From NCBI RefSeq assembly GCF_036241575.1, contig NZ_CP108455.1:3034001-3098000 (forward strand): 64,000 nt of DNA. The letters run 5' to 3'. Shown here piece after piece: positions 23,348 to 33,127 of this stretch. Within the stretch, counting starts at the first letter, position 1. The number at the start of each line of letters is the position of its first letter. A program made the position numbers and the translations under genes. The notes under the pieces were generated by a model, which saw nothing but the letters and a program-made list of their open reading frames with translations, was not told the DNA's origin and ran no database searches. The stretch comes from Streptomyces sp. NBC_01267 (GTDB lineage Bacteria; Actinomycetota; Actinomycetes; Streptomycetales; Streptomycetaceae).

Positions 23348-24130
23348 GTGATATTCAGCCCCGCCGCCCGACGCCCGTCCGCCCCGCGTCCGTACACCCC
23401 GCGCACCGCCGCCCGGCGTACGACCGCCCTTCTCCCGTCCCTCACACTCCTGTTGACGGGTTCCCTCGCGCTGACGGGGTGCCACGGGGCAGGCAGCACG
23501 GACGACTCGTCCACCCGAACTTCTCCCGCGGCGACGGGAACCGCCCTCAAGGCCGCCGAGAGTCTTCCCGTGAAGGGGAGGGCGCCCAAGACCGGCTACG
23601 AGCGGAAGGACTTCGGCACCGCCTGGGCCGACACCGACCACAACGGCTGCGGGACCCGCGACGACATACTCGGCCGTCAGCTCCACTCGGTCTCCCGCGC
23701 CGCCGACGGCTGCAAGGTCATGCGCGGAACGCTCGACCCCGACCCGTACACCGGGACCCGCATCACCTACGTACGCGGACACAGCAAGGTCGACATAGAC
23801 CATCTCGTCGCCCTGTCCGACGCCTGGCAGAAGGGCGCGGCGAAGTGGAACACCGACAAGCGGCGGGCCTTCGCGAACGACCCGCTGAACCTGGTCGCCG
23901 CCGACTCCTCCGCCAACCGGCAGAAGGGCGACGGCGACGCGGCGACCTGGCTGCCCGCCAATGCGTCGTACCGCTGCACCTACGTGGCGGGGCAGACCGC
24001 CGTGAAGAAGAAGTACGGGGTGTGGGTGACGCAGGCGGAGAAGGACGCCATGACGAAGGTGCTGCGGGGCTGCCCGGACCTGAAGCTGCCCTCGGGCGGC
24101 ACCCCTACGGAGGCACCGGCCCGCAGGTAG
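23348..24130 (+). CDS. Secreted HNH-type nuclease (GmrSD/DUF1524-like) lipoprotein
   Basis: About 260 residues. A basic N-terminus and hydrophobic stretch end in lipobox LTGC. The nuclease part carries DIDHLVALSDAW (catalytic His with Asp) and NDPLNLVAADSSANRQKGDG, the His-Asn-metal pattern of the DUF1524/HNH fold. Four Cys outside the core may form disulphides. Being exported, it probably degrades external DNA for nutrition or competition. The start is uncertain: GTG 23348 is used; ATG 23288 gives a longer leader that fits less well. Confidence 0.82.
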   Translation: MIFSPAARRPSAPRPYTPRTAARRTTALLPSLTLLLTGSLALTGCHGAGSTDDSSTRTSPAATGTALKAAESLPVKGRAPKTGYERKDFGTAWADTDHNGCGTRDDILGRQLHSVSRAADGCKVMRGTLDPDPYTGTRITYVRGHSKVDIDHLVALSDAWQKGAAKWNTDKRRAFANDPLNLVAADSSANRQKGDGDAATWLPANASYRCTYVAGQTAVKKKYGVWVTQAEKDAMTKVLRGCPDLKLPSGGTPTEAPARR

Positions 24131-24175
24131 CTCCGCGAGCCGATCGGAGCGCGGCGGCGGCCACGGGACAGCCCA

Positions 24176-24247
24176 TAGGCCGTGTTTTGAAAGTCCCGCC
24201 TGCGCCCGCCCTTCGGGCGGACGACGCTACTTTCAAAACACGGCCTA
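24176..24247. terminator. Large inverted repeat between convergent genes
   Basis: TAGGCCGTGTTTTGAAAGT (24176-24194) and its exact reverse complement (24229-24247) form a 19-bp stem around an inner GCCCGCCC/GGGCGG hairpin. The right arm includes the stop codon of the aconitase-like gene. It would terminate transcription from both sides. The AT-rich arm is unlike local sequence and resembles dispersed hairpin elements I have seen in other streptomycetes, so a small mobile repeat is possible. Confidence 0.6.
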
Positions 24248-26278
24248 GTCGCCCGCCAGTGCCGGGATCACCCCGCCCGCCAGCACGGCAGCCCGCTGGC
24301 GGGCCGACAGGCGGTGGGTGGCCGGGTAGTCCTCGTTCCGGGTGGTGTTGCGGACCCGCAGCGCCGGTTCACTGCCCGGCGCCAGGGCTTCGTGCAGCCC
24401 GGCCACTTCGAGCTCGTCGCCCTGCTCGATCCGCTCGTAGTCCGCCGGATCCGCGAACTCCAGGGCCAGCACACCGAAGTTGGCCAGGTTCTGCCAGTGG
24501 ATGCGGGCGAAGCTCTTCGCGAGCACCACCCGCAGGCCGAGCAGCCGGGGAGTGATCGCGGCGTGCTCACGCGAGGAACCCTGCCCGTAGTTGTCGCCCG
24601 CCACGATCAGGTGAGTACCCGCCGCACGGGCCCGCCGCGGGTACTCGGAATCGATCCGGATCAGGGTGAACTCGGACAGCTCGGGCAGGTTCGAGCGGTA
24701 CGGCAGTGCCTCCGTACCGGCCGGGGAGATCTCGTCCGTGGAGACGTTGTCGCCGACCTTGAGCAGGACCGGGCCCCGGATCACCTCGGGCAGGGCGTCC
24801 AGTTCGGGCAGCGCGGAGATGTTCGGCCCCCGTTCCAGTGCGACCCCGGCCGCCTGCTCGGGCGGCAGCGGCGCTTCCAGCATGGCCAGGTTGACCGAGG
24901 CCCGCGCCGGAAGGTCCAGGACCGGCGCCTCGACGCCCTCGCGCGCGGCCCACTCCCGCGGGTCGGTGATCACCCCGGTCAGCGCGGAGGCCGCAGCGGT
25001 CTCCGGGGAGCAGAGCCAGACGGCGTCCCCGGTGGTGCCCGACCGGCCGGGGAAGTTACGGGGGAAGGTCCGCAGCGAGTTGCGTCCGGGCGCCGGGGCC
25101 TGGCCCATGCCGATGCAGCCCATGCACCCGGCCTGGTGGATCCGGGCCCCCGCGGCGATGAGCTTGAAGGTCCCCCCGGTCAGGGTCAGGTCCTGGAGCA
25201 CCTCGCGGCTGCTGGGGTTGACGTCGAAGCTGACCTCACTGCTCGTCTGGCGACCCGTGACCATCGCCGCGGCGATCGCGTAGTCGCGCAGCCCGGGGTT
25301 GGCGGACGAACCGATGACCACCTGCCCGACCGGCGTACCGACGACCTCCCGGACCGGGACCACGTTGCCGGGGGACGTCGGGCGGGCGATCAGCGGCTCC
25401 AGCGCGCCCAGATCGATCTCCTCGGTGAGGTCGTACCGGGCGCCGGGCTCGGCTTCGAGCGGTACGAAGTCCGACTCCCGGCCCTCTGCGCGCAGGAAGT
25501 CCCGTACGGCCGCGTCAGCGGGGAAGACGGTGGCCGTGGCCCCGAGTTCGGCTCCCATGTTCGCGATGACGTGGCGGTCCATCGCGGTCAGCTGTGCCAG
25601 CCCCGGGCCGTGGTACTCGATGATGCGGTCCACGCCGCCCTTGACTCCGTGCCGGCGCAGCAGTTCCAGGATCACGTCCTTGGCGCTGACCCAGTCCGGG
25701 AGGCTGCCGTGCAGCCGTACGCCCCAGATCTTCGGCATCCGCAGGTAGAGGGGGCGCCCGGCGATGGCCAGGGCCACGTCCAGGCCCCCGGTCCCGATCG
25801 CGAGCATGCCCAGCGCGCCGCCCGCGCAGGTGTGCGAGTCGGAGCCGATCAGTGTCTTACCGGGGATCCCGAACCGCTGCATGTGGGTGGGGTGCGAGAC
25901 GCCGTTGCCCGGTTTCGAGTACCAGAGGCCGAAACGGTGCGCGGCGGAGCGCAGGAAGGCGTGGTCCTCGGCGTTGCGCTCGTCGGCCTGCAGGATGTTG
26001 TGGTCGACGTACTGGACGCTGACCTCGGTACGCGCCCGGTCCAGGCCCAGGGCCTCCAGTTCCTGCATGACCAGGGTCCCGGTGGCGTCCTGGGTGAGGG
26101 TCTGGTCGACCCGCAGCGCGATTTCCTCACCGGGCACCGCCCGCCCTTCGAGCAGATGGGCGGCGATCAGCTGGTACGCAGCGGTGCGCGGCTCCCGGCT
26201 CGGCTCCGGGTTCAGGTTCGGCTCCGGGTTCCCCTCCGGGTTCAGGTTCGGCTCCGACTGCGGCTGGATGTCCGTCAT
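24245..26278 (-). CDS. Aconitase-family hydratase (mitochondrial-type/AcnM-like)
   Basis: About 677 residues, shorter than the 900-residue AcnA type. ATG 26278 is preferred over a longer start. Domain order: repeated EPNLNPE-rich leader; active-site DSHTCAGGALG; cluster segment GCMGCIGMGQAPAPGRNSLR; then the swivel domain with GDNVSTDEISPAG and DNYGQGSSREHAAI. Family members isomerise citrate and isocitrate or related tricarboxylates with a 4Fe-4S cluster. The usual first cluster cysteine (GSCTN) reads GSSAN here, leaving an obvious CxxC pair only. Either this subfamily uses another ligand or the cluster is different. Confidence 0.85.
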   Translation of the reverse strand: MTDIQPQSEPNLNPEGNPEPNLNPEPSREPRTAAYQLIAAHLLEGRAVPGEEIALRVDQTLTQDATGTLVMQELEALGLDRARTEVSVQYVDHNILQADERNAEDHAFLRSAAHRFGLWYSKPGNGVSHPTHMQRFGIPGKTLIGSDSHTCAGGALGMLAIGTGGLDVALAIAGRPLYLRMPKIWGVRLHGSLPDWVSAKDVILELLRRHGVKGGVDRIIEYHGPGLAQLTAMDRHVIANMGAELGATATVFPADAAVRDFLRAEGRESDFVPLEAEPGARYDLTEEIDLGALEPLIARPTSPGNVVPVREVVGTPVGQVVIGSSANPGLRDYAIAAAMVTGRQTSSEVSFDVNPSSREVLQDLTLTGGTFKLIAAGARIHQAGCMGCIGMGQAPAPGRNSLRTFPRNFPGRSGTTGDAVWLCSPETAAASALTGVITDPREWAAREGVEAPVLDLPARASVNLAMLEAPLPPEQAAGVALERGPNISALPELDALPEVIRGPVLLKVGDNVSTDEISPAGTEALPYRSNLPELSEFTLIRIDSEYPRRARAAGTHLIVAGDNYGQGSSREHAAITPRLLGLRVVLAKSFARIHWQNLANFGVLALEFADPADYERIEQGDELEVAGLHEALAPGSEPALRVRNTTRNEDYPATHRLSARQRAAVLAGGVIPALAGD

Positions 26279-26572
26279 GGGGCACGCTCCGATACCAGGT
26301 GACAATGCCGGGTGCCCCCTCAGGACTACCGGGGCCGCCCGGCGCGCGCTGCGCGGGCCGCGGCCCGGCGCACACTGCCCCTGGCGGGCACCCCGGACCG
26401 TCGCTGCTCCCAGCCTGCCACCGGGCGTCCGGGTCCGCCTCCCGTGCCGGAATGTCCGCCGGACACCGCGTCCGATCCGTACCGGCGAACTATCCTGGTC
26501 GTGCGGATTCAGGACGGCCAGAGCCGGCTACCTCTCACCACCGGGTGACCGGGCGCGGAGGAAGGTGTTCCG

Positions 26573-28837
26573 ATGGATGCGACCGGCACGTTCCCGGAGG
26601 ATTCCGCCCCGGGGGATTCCGCCCCAGGGGATTCCACCTCGGAGGATTCCGCCACAGACGATTCCCCCGCAGGCGATCCCGGCGCCGCAGGCGATCCCGC
26701 GCCGGTGGAGGTGGGCCCGGTGGAGGCAGGCCCGTCCGAACCCGGCGGTCTGCTGGACGTACTCGGTGTGGCCGCGGTGATGCTGGACGCGGACGGCCGG
26801 ATCACCCTGTGGAGCCCGCAGGCCGAGGCGCTGTTCGGCTGGAGCGCGCAGGAGGCCCTCGGCCGGTTCGCAGCCGAACTCCTGGTGGCCCCGGAGCACG
26901 TCGCTCTGGCGCTGAAGCTGTTCGCGCAGGTCATCGGCGGGGGCGAGACCTGGGCGGGGGTCTTCCCCATCCGCCACAAGGACGGCAGCACCCGCCCGGT
27001 CGAGTTCCGCAACATGCGGCTCCTCGACGAACAGGCGAACTCCTACGCCCTCGGTATCGCCACCGACCAGAACGTCCTGCGCCAGGTCGAGCAGGACCTC
27101 GCGCTGTCGGTGCGGCTGGTGGCCCAGTCCCCGATCGGCCTCGCCGTCCTGGACACCGACCTGCGGTACGTGATGGTCAACCCGGCGCTGGAGACCATGA
27201 ACGCCCTGTCCGCCGAGCAGCACATCGGACGCGACGTCCGCGAAACCCTCCCGTTCCTGGACACCGGGGCCGCCGCGGCCACGATGCGCCAGGTACTGGA
27301 CACCGGCACACCGGCACTGAACCTGTTCACGGTCGGCCGCCCTCCCGGCGCGCAGGACGACCGCGCCTGGTCGGTGTCCTACTACCGCCTGGAGGATCCC
27401 GCCGGGCGGGTCATCGGCGTGGCGACCTCCGTGGTGGACGTGACCGAACAGCACCGGGCCACCCTGGAAGCGGCCCAGGCCCGCAGGCGGCTCGCCGTCA
27501 TCGCCGACGCGTCCGCCAGCATCGGAACCACCCTGGACGTCGAGCAGACCGCCCACGAACTGGCCGCCGTGGCCGTGGCCGAACTCGCCGACCTGGCCGC
27601 GGTGGACATCCTCGACAGCATCCTGGACGGCCGCCGCCACACCGCCCCGTCGCCCGGGGAGCCGACGCTCTTCCGCGCGATGGCCGTCACCTCCGCGTAC
27701 CCCACGCCCGCCGTCGACGCCGCCGACCCGGTCGGCCACATCGCCACGTACGCCGCCAACCGTCTGATCACCCAGTGCGTCACCACCGGCCGTCCGGTAC
27801 TCGTGGAGCACGTGAACGCACAGGACCTGCTGCGCATCGCCTCCGGCCCGGAGGCCGCCGAGCAGCTGGCGACGGAGGGCCTGCACTCCTACCTGGCGGT
27901 CCCGCTGATCGCCCGCGGTGAGGTCCTCGGCGCCCTGGACCTGGTACGGGCCCGCAACCCCGCGCCGTTCACCCGGGACGATGTCGTCCTGGCCCGCGAA
28001 CTGGCCGCGCGCGCGGCGGTGTACATCGACAACGCCCGGCTGTACCAGAGCGAACGCCGCACCGCCCTCACCCTCCAGCGCCATCTGCTGCCGCCCCGGC
28101 CGCCGCAGCGGCACGGCCTCGAACTCGCCTACCGCTACCAGCCCGCCCAGGCGGCCGTCGAGGTCGGCGGCGACTGGTTCGACGCCATACCGGTCGCCGG
28201 CAACAAGACCGCCCTGGTGATCGGCGACGTGATGGGCAGCGGCGTCAACGCCGCCGCCACCATGGGACAGCTGCGCACCGTCACCCGGACCCTGGCCGGG
28301 CTCGACCTCTGCCCCACCGACGTCCTCCAGCACCTGGACCGCGTCGCCGCCGACCTCGATCCGGCGTTCGCCACCTGCGTCTACGCGCTGTACGACCCGG
28401 AGCGCACCCGGTGTTCCATCGCCATGGCGGGCCATCTGCCGCCGGTCCTGGTCCGCCGCGGCCGGGGACCCGAACTGCTCGACCTGCCCACCGGTGCCCC
28501 GCTCGGCGTCGGCGACGTCCCCTTCGAGCAGACCACCCTGCAACTCGGCCTCGACGACCGGCTGGTGCTGTACACCGACGGCCTGGTCGAGACCCGCGAC
28601 CAGGCCATCGACGTACGGCTGAACGCGCTGCTGTCGCTGCTCACCCAGGAACAGAACACCCTGGAGGACACCTGCGACCACCTCCTCCGCGCGCTGCGGC
28701 ACCCGGGCAACCACGACGACGTCGCACTGCTCATCGCCCGCACCCGCGACTACCGCGCGCCGGACACGGAGAGCACCCCCGGGATCCCGACCCGCACCCC
28801 TGGGACGGAGAGCACCCCAGGGTTCACGCCCCCGTGA
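26573..28837 (+). CDS. PAS-GAF-PP2C (SpoIIE/RsbU-type) serine phosphatase
   Basis: A 754-residue protein. An acidic low-complexity leader with EDSAPGDSAPGD repeats (1-55) is followed by PAS 1 (about 60-175; VMLDADGRITLWSPQAEALF), PAS 2 (about 180-300; GLAVLDTDLRYVMVNPALE), GAF (about 315-490), and PP2C/SpoIIE (about 515-720; EVGGDWFDAIPV, GDVMGSG, LVLYTDGLVETRD). It dephosphorylates anti-sigma-factor antagonists in response to signals read by PAS and GAF. The gene is a single unit upstream of mfd on the other strand; no cognate anti-sigma gene is adjacent. Confidence 0.93.
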   Translation: MDATGTFPEDSAPGDSAPGDSTSEDSATDDSPAGDPGAAGDPAPVEVGPVEAGPSEPGGLLDVLGVAAVMLDADGRITLWSPQAEALFGWSAQEALGRFAAELLVAPEHVALALKLFAQVIGGGETWAGVFPIRHKDGSTRPVEFRNMRLLDEQANSYALGIATDQNVLRQVEQDLALSVRLVAQSPIGLAVLDTDLRYVMVNPALETMNALSAEQHIGRDVRETLPFLDTGAAAATMRQVLDTGTPALNLFTVGRPPGAQDDRAWSVSYYRLEDPAGRVIGVATSVVDVTEQHRATLEAAQARRRLAVIADASASIGTTLDVEQTAHELAAVAVAELADLAAVDILDSILDGRRHTAPSPGEPTLFRAMAVTSAYPTPAVDAADPVGHIATYAANRLITQCVTTGRPVLVEHVNAQDLLRIASGPEAAEQLATEGLHSYLAVPLIARGEVLGALDLVRARNPAPFTRDDVVLARELAARAAVYIDNARLYQSERRTALTLQRHLLPPRPPQRHGLELAYRYQPAQAAVEVGGDWFDAIPVAGNKTALVIGDVMGSGVNAAATMGQLRTVTRTLAGLDLCPTDVLQHLDRVAADLDPAFATCVYALYDPERTRCSIAMAGHLPPVLVRRGRGPELLDLPTGAPLGVGDVPFEQTTLQLGLDDRLVLYTDGLVETRDQAIDVRLNALLSLLTQEQNTLEDTCDHLLRALRHPGNHDDVALLIARTRDYRAPDTESTPGIPTRTPGTESTPGFTPP

Positions 28838-28879
28838 TCCCACCCCGGAGATCGCAACCCCGTCATCACGAGCCCGTGA

Positions 28880-31800
28880 TCACGACCCCAGGATCGTCGT
28901 CAGGAACTCCCCGGTCCACGCCAGCAGTTCACGCCCCACCACCGGCTTCCCGCCGACCTTCCCCGTCGTCGGGCGCGGGACCAGGATCTGGCGGGCCGGC
29001 GCCTTGATGACCGTACGCGGGTAGAGCCGCTTCAGGCGCAGCTCCTGGGACTCCCTCAACTCCACCGGTGCGAAACGGATGTTGGGACCTTGGAGGACGA
29101 TCTCGCCGACCCCGCAGGCCCGTGCCAGCATCCGCAGCCCCGCCACCAGCAGCAGATTCTCCACCTGTTCGGGCAGCTTGCCGTAGCGGTCGGTCAGCTC
29201 GTCGCGTACCGCCTTGATGTCCGCCTCCGTGGTGGCGGACGCGATCGACCGGTACGCCTGGAGGCGCAGCCGCTCCCCGGGGGCGTACTCGTGCGGGACG
29301 TGCGCGTCGACCGGCAGCTCGATCTTGACCTCCAGCGGCGGCTCCTCCTCCGTACCGCCGTCGACCAGCGTGCGGTAGTCGGCCACCGCCTCGCCGACCA
29401 TCCGGATGTACAGGTCGAAGCCGACGCCCGCGATGTGGCCGGACTGTTCACCGCCGAGCATGTTGCCCGCGCCGCGGATCTCCAGGTCCTTCATCGCGAC
29501 GTACATGCCCGCGCCCATCTCGGTGTGCTGGGCGATCGTCGCGAGCCGCTCGTGCGCGGTCTCCGTCAGCGGCTTCTCCGGCGGGTACAGGAAGTAGGCG
29601 TAACCGCGGTCCCGGCCACGGCCGACCCGGCCGCGCAGCTGGTGCAGTTGCGAGAGGCCGAAGTTGTCACCGCGCTCGACGATCAGCGTGTTCGCGTTGG
29701 AGATGTCGATGCCCGACTCCACGATCGTCGTGGAGACCAGCACGTCGAACTTCTTCTCCCAGAAGTCGACGACGACCTGCTCCAGCGCGCTCTCGCCCAT
29801 CTGCCCGTGCGCGGTCTGGATCCGCGCCTCGGGGACGATCTCCCGCAGCCGGGCCGCGGCACGGTCGATCGAGTCGACCCGGTTGTGGATGTAGAAGACC
29901 TGGCCCTCACGCAGCAGTTCGCGCCGGACGGCCGCCCCGATCTGCTTCTCCTCGTACGGGCCGACGAAGGTCAGCACCGGGTGGCGCTCCTCCGGGGGTG
30001 TGGTGATCGTCGACATCTCGCGGATGCCGGTCACCGCCATTTCGAGCGTACGGGGAATGGGCGTCGCCGACATCGTCAGGACGTCGACGTTGGCGCGGAG
30101 CTTCTTCAGCTGCTCCTTGTGCTCGACGCCGAAGCGCTGCTCCTCGTCGACGATGACCAGGCCCAGGTCCTTGAACTTCGTCTCCGAGGAGAAGAGCCGG
30201 TGCGTGCCGATGACCATGTCGACCGAACCGTCCCGCAGGCCCTCCAGCGTCGCCTTCGCCTCGGTGTCGGACTGGAAGCGGCTGAGCGCCCTGACGGTGA
30301 CCGGGAACTGCGCGTACCGCTCGGTGAACGTGCCGAAGTGCTGCTGGACGAGGAGCGTGGTCGGGACGAGGACCGCCACCTGCTTGCCGTCCTGGACGGC
30401 CTTGAACGCGGCGCGCACCGCGATCTCCGTCTTGCCGTAGCCGACGTCACCGCAGATCAGCCGGTCCATCGGGACCGTCTTCTCCATGTCCTCCTTGACC
30501 TCGGCGATCGTGGAGAGCTGGTCGGGCGTCTCCACGTACGGGAAGGCGTCCTCCAGTTCGCGCTGCCACGGGGTGTCCGGGGCGAAGGAGTGGCCGGGCG
30601 CCGCCATCCGCGCCGAGTACAGCTTGATCAGATCGGCGGCGATCTCCTTGACGGCCTTCTTGGCGCGCGCCTTGGTCTTCGTCCAGTCCGCGCCGCCGAG
30701 CCGGTGCAGCGTCGGGGCCTCGCCACCCACGTACTTGGTGACCTGCTCCAGCTGGTCGGTGGGGATGTACAGCCGGTCGCCGGGCTGGCCGCGCTTGGCC
30801 GGGGCGTACTCCACGAGCAGGTACTCACGGGTCGCGCCCTGCACGGTGCGCTGCACCATCTCGATGTAGCGGCCCACGCCGTGCTGTTCGTGGACGATGA
30901 AGTCGCCCGTCTCCAGCGTCAGCGGGTCGATCGACTTCCGGCGCCGGGCCGGCATCCGGCCCAGGTCCTTGGAGACGGTGCGCTGGCCGGTCAGGTCGGT
31001 CTCGGAGAGCACCGCGAGTTTGATCGCCGGGTCGATGAACCCGTGGTCGACGGAGCCGCAGGAGACATGGACGACCGACGGGGTCAGCTCGACGAGATCG
31101 GCGTCGAGACGGGCCGCGATGCCCTCGCCGCCGAGGACCTCGACCGTACGGCTGGCGGTGCCGTGGCCCTCCGTGAGGTACACGGTGCGCCAGCCGTCGG
31201 CGATCCAGCCCTTGGTGTCGGCCAGCGCACGGGCGGTGTCGCCGCGGTACGACTCCGGGGCGTGCATCCCCAGCTTGATCATGTCGTCCGCGATGTCCTC
31301 GTCCGCGGCGAAGGGGCTCACCGCCCACCACATCATGCCCAGTTCACGGGCCCGGTCGCGGACGTCGGCGATCCCCCACAGGGAGGCCGCACCCACATCG
31401 ATCGGCGCCTCTCCGCCACCCGCCGTCGCCGCCCACGAGGCCTGCAGGAACTCCTGCGAGGTGGCCACCAGGTCCGCCGCCCTGGTCCGCACCCGCTCGG
31501 GGTCGCAGACCACGGCCATCGACCCCGCGGGCAGCACGTCGAGCAGCAGCTCCATGTCGTCGACGAGGACCGGGGCCAGCGACTCCATGCCCTCGACGGC
31601 GATCCCCTCGGCGATCTTGTTGAGCAGTTCGCCCAGCTCCGGGTGGGCCAGCGCCAGCGCCGCGGCCCGCTCCCGTACCTCGTCGGTCAGCAGCAGTTCA
31701 CGGCAGGGCGGCGCCCAGAGCCCGTGCTCCGCGATCTCCAGGGAGCGCTGGTCGGCGACCTTGAAGTAGCGGATCTCCTCGACCTCGTCACCCCAGAACT

Positions 31801-32410
31801 CCACCCGGAGGGGGTGTTCCTCGGTCGGCGGGAACACATCGAGGATGCCGCCCCGGACCGCGAACTCGCCGCGCTTCTCGACCAGTTCGACCCGGGCGTA
31901 GGCGGCAGCAGCCAACGCCCCGGTGACCTCACCCAGATCGGCCGACTGCCCCGACCGCAGCGCCACCGGCTCCAGGTCGCCGAGCCCCTTGACCTGCGGC
32001 TGGAGTACGGACCTGATCGGCGCGACGACCACACTGACCGGCCCGGCGGCCGGGTCGTCGGCACGCGGGTGCGCGAGTCTGCGCAGCACCGCGATCCGCC
32101 GCCCCACGGTGTCCGACCTGGGCGACAGCCGTTCGTGCGGCAGCGTCTCCCACGACGGGTAGTCCACCACCCCGTCCTCCGGCAGCAGCGAGCGCAGCGC
32201 CGCCGCCAGGTCCTCCGCCTCCCGGCCGGTGGCGGTCACCGCCAGCACGGTCCGCCGGGTCTCGCGCGCCAGCGCGGCGACGGCGAAGGGCCGCGCGGCG
32301 GGCGGGCCGACCAGGTCGACATGCATGCGGTGCCCGTCGGTGGCGGCCTTCACCGCTTCGGCGAGCGCGGGGTCCGAGAGGGCGGCATCGAGCAGACCGT
32401 GCAGACTCAT
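28880..32410 (-). CDS. mfd: Transcription-repair coupling factor Mfd
   Basis: A 1176-residue protein, normal Mfd length. The N-terminal UvrB-like module (residues 1-340) is followed by the RNA polymerase-interacting domain (about 480-560; TGDFIVHEQHGVGRYIEMVQ), the RecG-like translocase core (GDVGYGKTEIAVRAAF, DEEQRFGVEHKE, QLRGRVGRGRDRGYAYFLYP) and a C-terminal TRCF domain. It frees RNA polymerase stalled at DNA lesions and recruits UvrA. ATG 32410 is the natural start; the frame upstream is open only by chance. Confidence 0.97.
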   Translation of the reverse strand: MSLHGLLDAALSDPALAEAVKAATDGHRMHVDLVGPPAARPFAVAALARETRRTVLAVTATGREAEDLAAALRSLLPEDGVVDYPSWETLPHERLSPRSDTVGRRIAVLRRLAHPRADDPAAGPVSVVVAPIRSVLQPQVKGLGDLEPVALRSGQSADLGEVTGALAAAAYARVELVEKRGEFAVRGGILDVFPPTEEHPLRVEFWGDEVEEIRYFKVADQRSLEIAEHGLWAPPCRELLLTDEVRERAAALALAHPELGELLNKIAEGIAVEGMESLAPVLVDDMELLLDVLPAGSMAVVCDPERVRTRAADLVATSQEFLQASWAATAGGGEAPIDVGAASLWGIADVRDRARELGMMWWAVSPFAADEDIADDMIKLGMHAPESYRGDTARALADTKGWIADGWRTVYLTEGHGTASRTVEVLGGEGIAARLDADLVELTPSVVHVSCGSVDHGFIDPAIKLAVLSETDLTGQRTVSKDLGRMPARRRKSIDPLTLETGDFIVHEQHGVGRYIEMVQRTVQGATREYLLVEYAPAKRGQPGDRLYIPTDQLEQVTKYVGGEAPTLHRLGGADWTKTKARAKKAVKEIAADLIKLYSARMAAPGHSFAPDTPWQRELEDAFPYVETPDQLSTIAEVKEDMEKTVPMDRLICGDVGYGKTEIAVRAAFKAVQDGKQVAVLVPTTLLVQQHFGTFTERYAQFPVTVRALSRFQSDTEAKATLEGLRDGSVDMVIGTHRLFSSETKFKDLGLVIVDEEQRFGVEHKEQLKKLRANVDVLTMSATPIPRTLEMAVTGIREMSTITTPPEERHPVLTFVGPYEEKQIGAAVRRELLREGQVFYIHNRVDSIDRAAARLREIVPEARIQTAHGQMGESALEQVVVDFWEKKFDVLVSTTIVESGIDISNANTLIVERGDNFGLSQLHQLRGRVGRGRDRGYAYFLYPPEKPLTETAHERLATIAQHTEMGAGMYVAMKDLEIRGAGNMLGGEQSGHIAGVGFDLYIRMVGEAVADYRTLVDGGTEEEPPLEVKIELPVDAHVPHEYAPGERLRLQAYRSIASATTEADIKAVRDELTDRYGKLPEQVENLLLVAGLRMLARACGVGEIVLQGPNIRFAPVELRESQELRLKRLYPRTVIKAPARQILVPRPTTGKVGGKPVVGRELLAWTGEFLTTILGS

Positions 32411-32635
32411 GAAGAACGCTTTCCGTCCGGGAGATCCGGAGATCCGGTGGTGGCGGGCATCGTGCGGGCGTGGCGCGGCCGTACTGCGGTGCGCAACGCG
32501 AAGGACCCGACACGTGTCACGGGCCGGGGTTCTCCAGCGTACGACTTCCGGGCAAAGTCGGTGTGCTGTGTCAACCGGAGTGGCCGTCTGGTCGTATGTC
32601 CTCATGAGATGGGACCACGTCCGCCAGGGAGCTGC

Positions 32636-33127
32636 ATGACTGTCGAGGAGTTCGAGGAGTTCTACGCTCACTCCGTAAAGCAGCTGGTGGGGCAGGTCTA
32701 CCTGATGACCGGGGACCTGCATGAGGCCCAGGACGTGGTGCAGGAGGCTTTCGTACGGGCCTGGGGCCGGCGCTCCGCGCTGCGGAAGGACGCCGGGCCC
32801 GAGGCGTGGATCAGGACGGTGGCCTGGCGGCTCGCGGTGAGCCGGTGGCGGGGGCGCGGCCGGAGCGCCGACGCCTGGCGCCGCCACAGCGACGCCCGCC
32901 CGGCCGCGGTGTCCGAGCCCGATCCGGGCACGGTCGTACTGATCGCCGCCCTGCGGCAGCTGTCCGAGCGGCAGCGGCGGGTGGCGGTCCTGCACTACGT
33001 GTGCGATCTCACCGTCGAGCAGGTCGCCGCCGAGACGGGGATATCGACGGGCACGGTCAAGACCCATCTCTCCCGCGCCCGAGCCGCGCTCGCGCCGCAT
33101 CTCTCCGAGGAGGAGCACGGTGCCTGA
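32636..33127 (+). CDS. ECF RNA polymerase sigma factor
   Basis: A 163-residue protein. Region 2 (EFEEFYAHSVKQLVGQVYLM, DLHEAQDVVQEAFVRAWGR) and region 4 (LSERQRRVAVLHYVCDLTVE, GISTGTVKTHLSRARAAL) are present, and region 3 is absent, as in SigE-like ECF factors. ATG 32636. Its end overlaps the next gene by 8 nt, and that gene encodes a single-pass membrane protein likely to control it. It is divergent from mfd. Target promoters are unknown. Confidence 0.92.
   Translation: MTVEEFEEFYAHSVKQLVGQVYLMTGDLHEAQDVVQEAFVRAWGRRSALRKDAGPEAWIRTVAWRLAVSRWRGRGRSADAWRRHSDARPAAVSEPDPGTVVLIAALRQLSERQRRVAVLHYVCDLTVEQVAAETGISTGTVKTHLSRARAALAPHLSEEEHGA

Noticed and set aside
29090..33127. Very long plus-strand frame opposite mfd
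   Set aside because: It lies antisense to an unmistakable Mfd protein; only its final part (from 32636) is a real gene, the ECF sigma factor.
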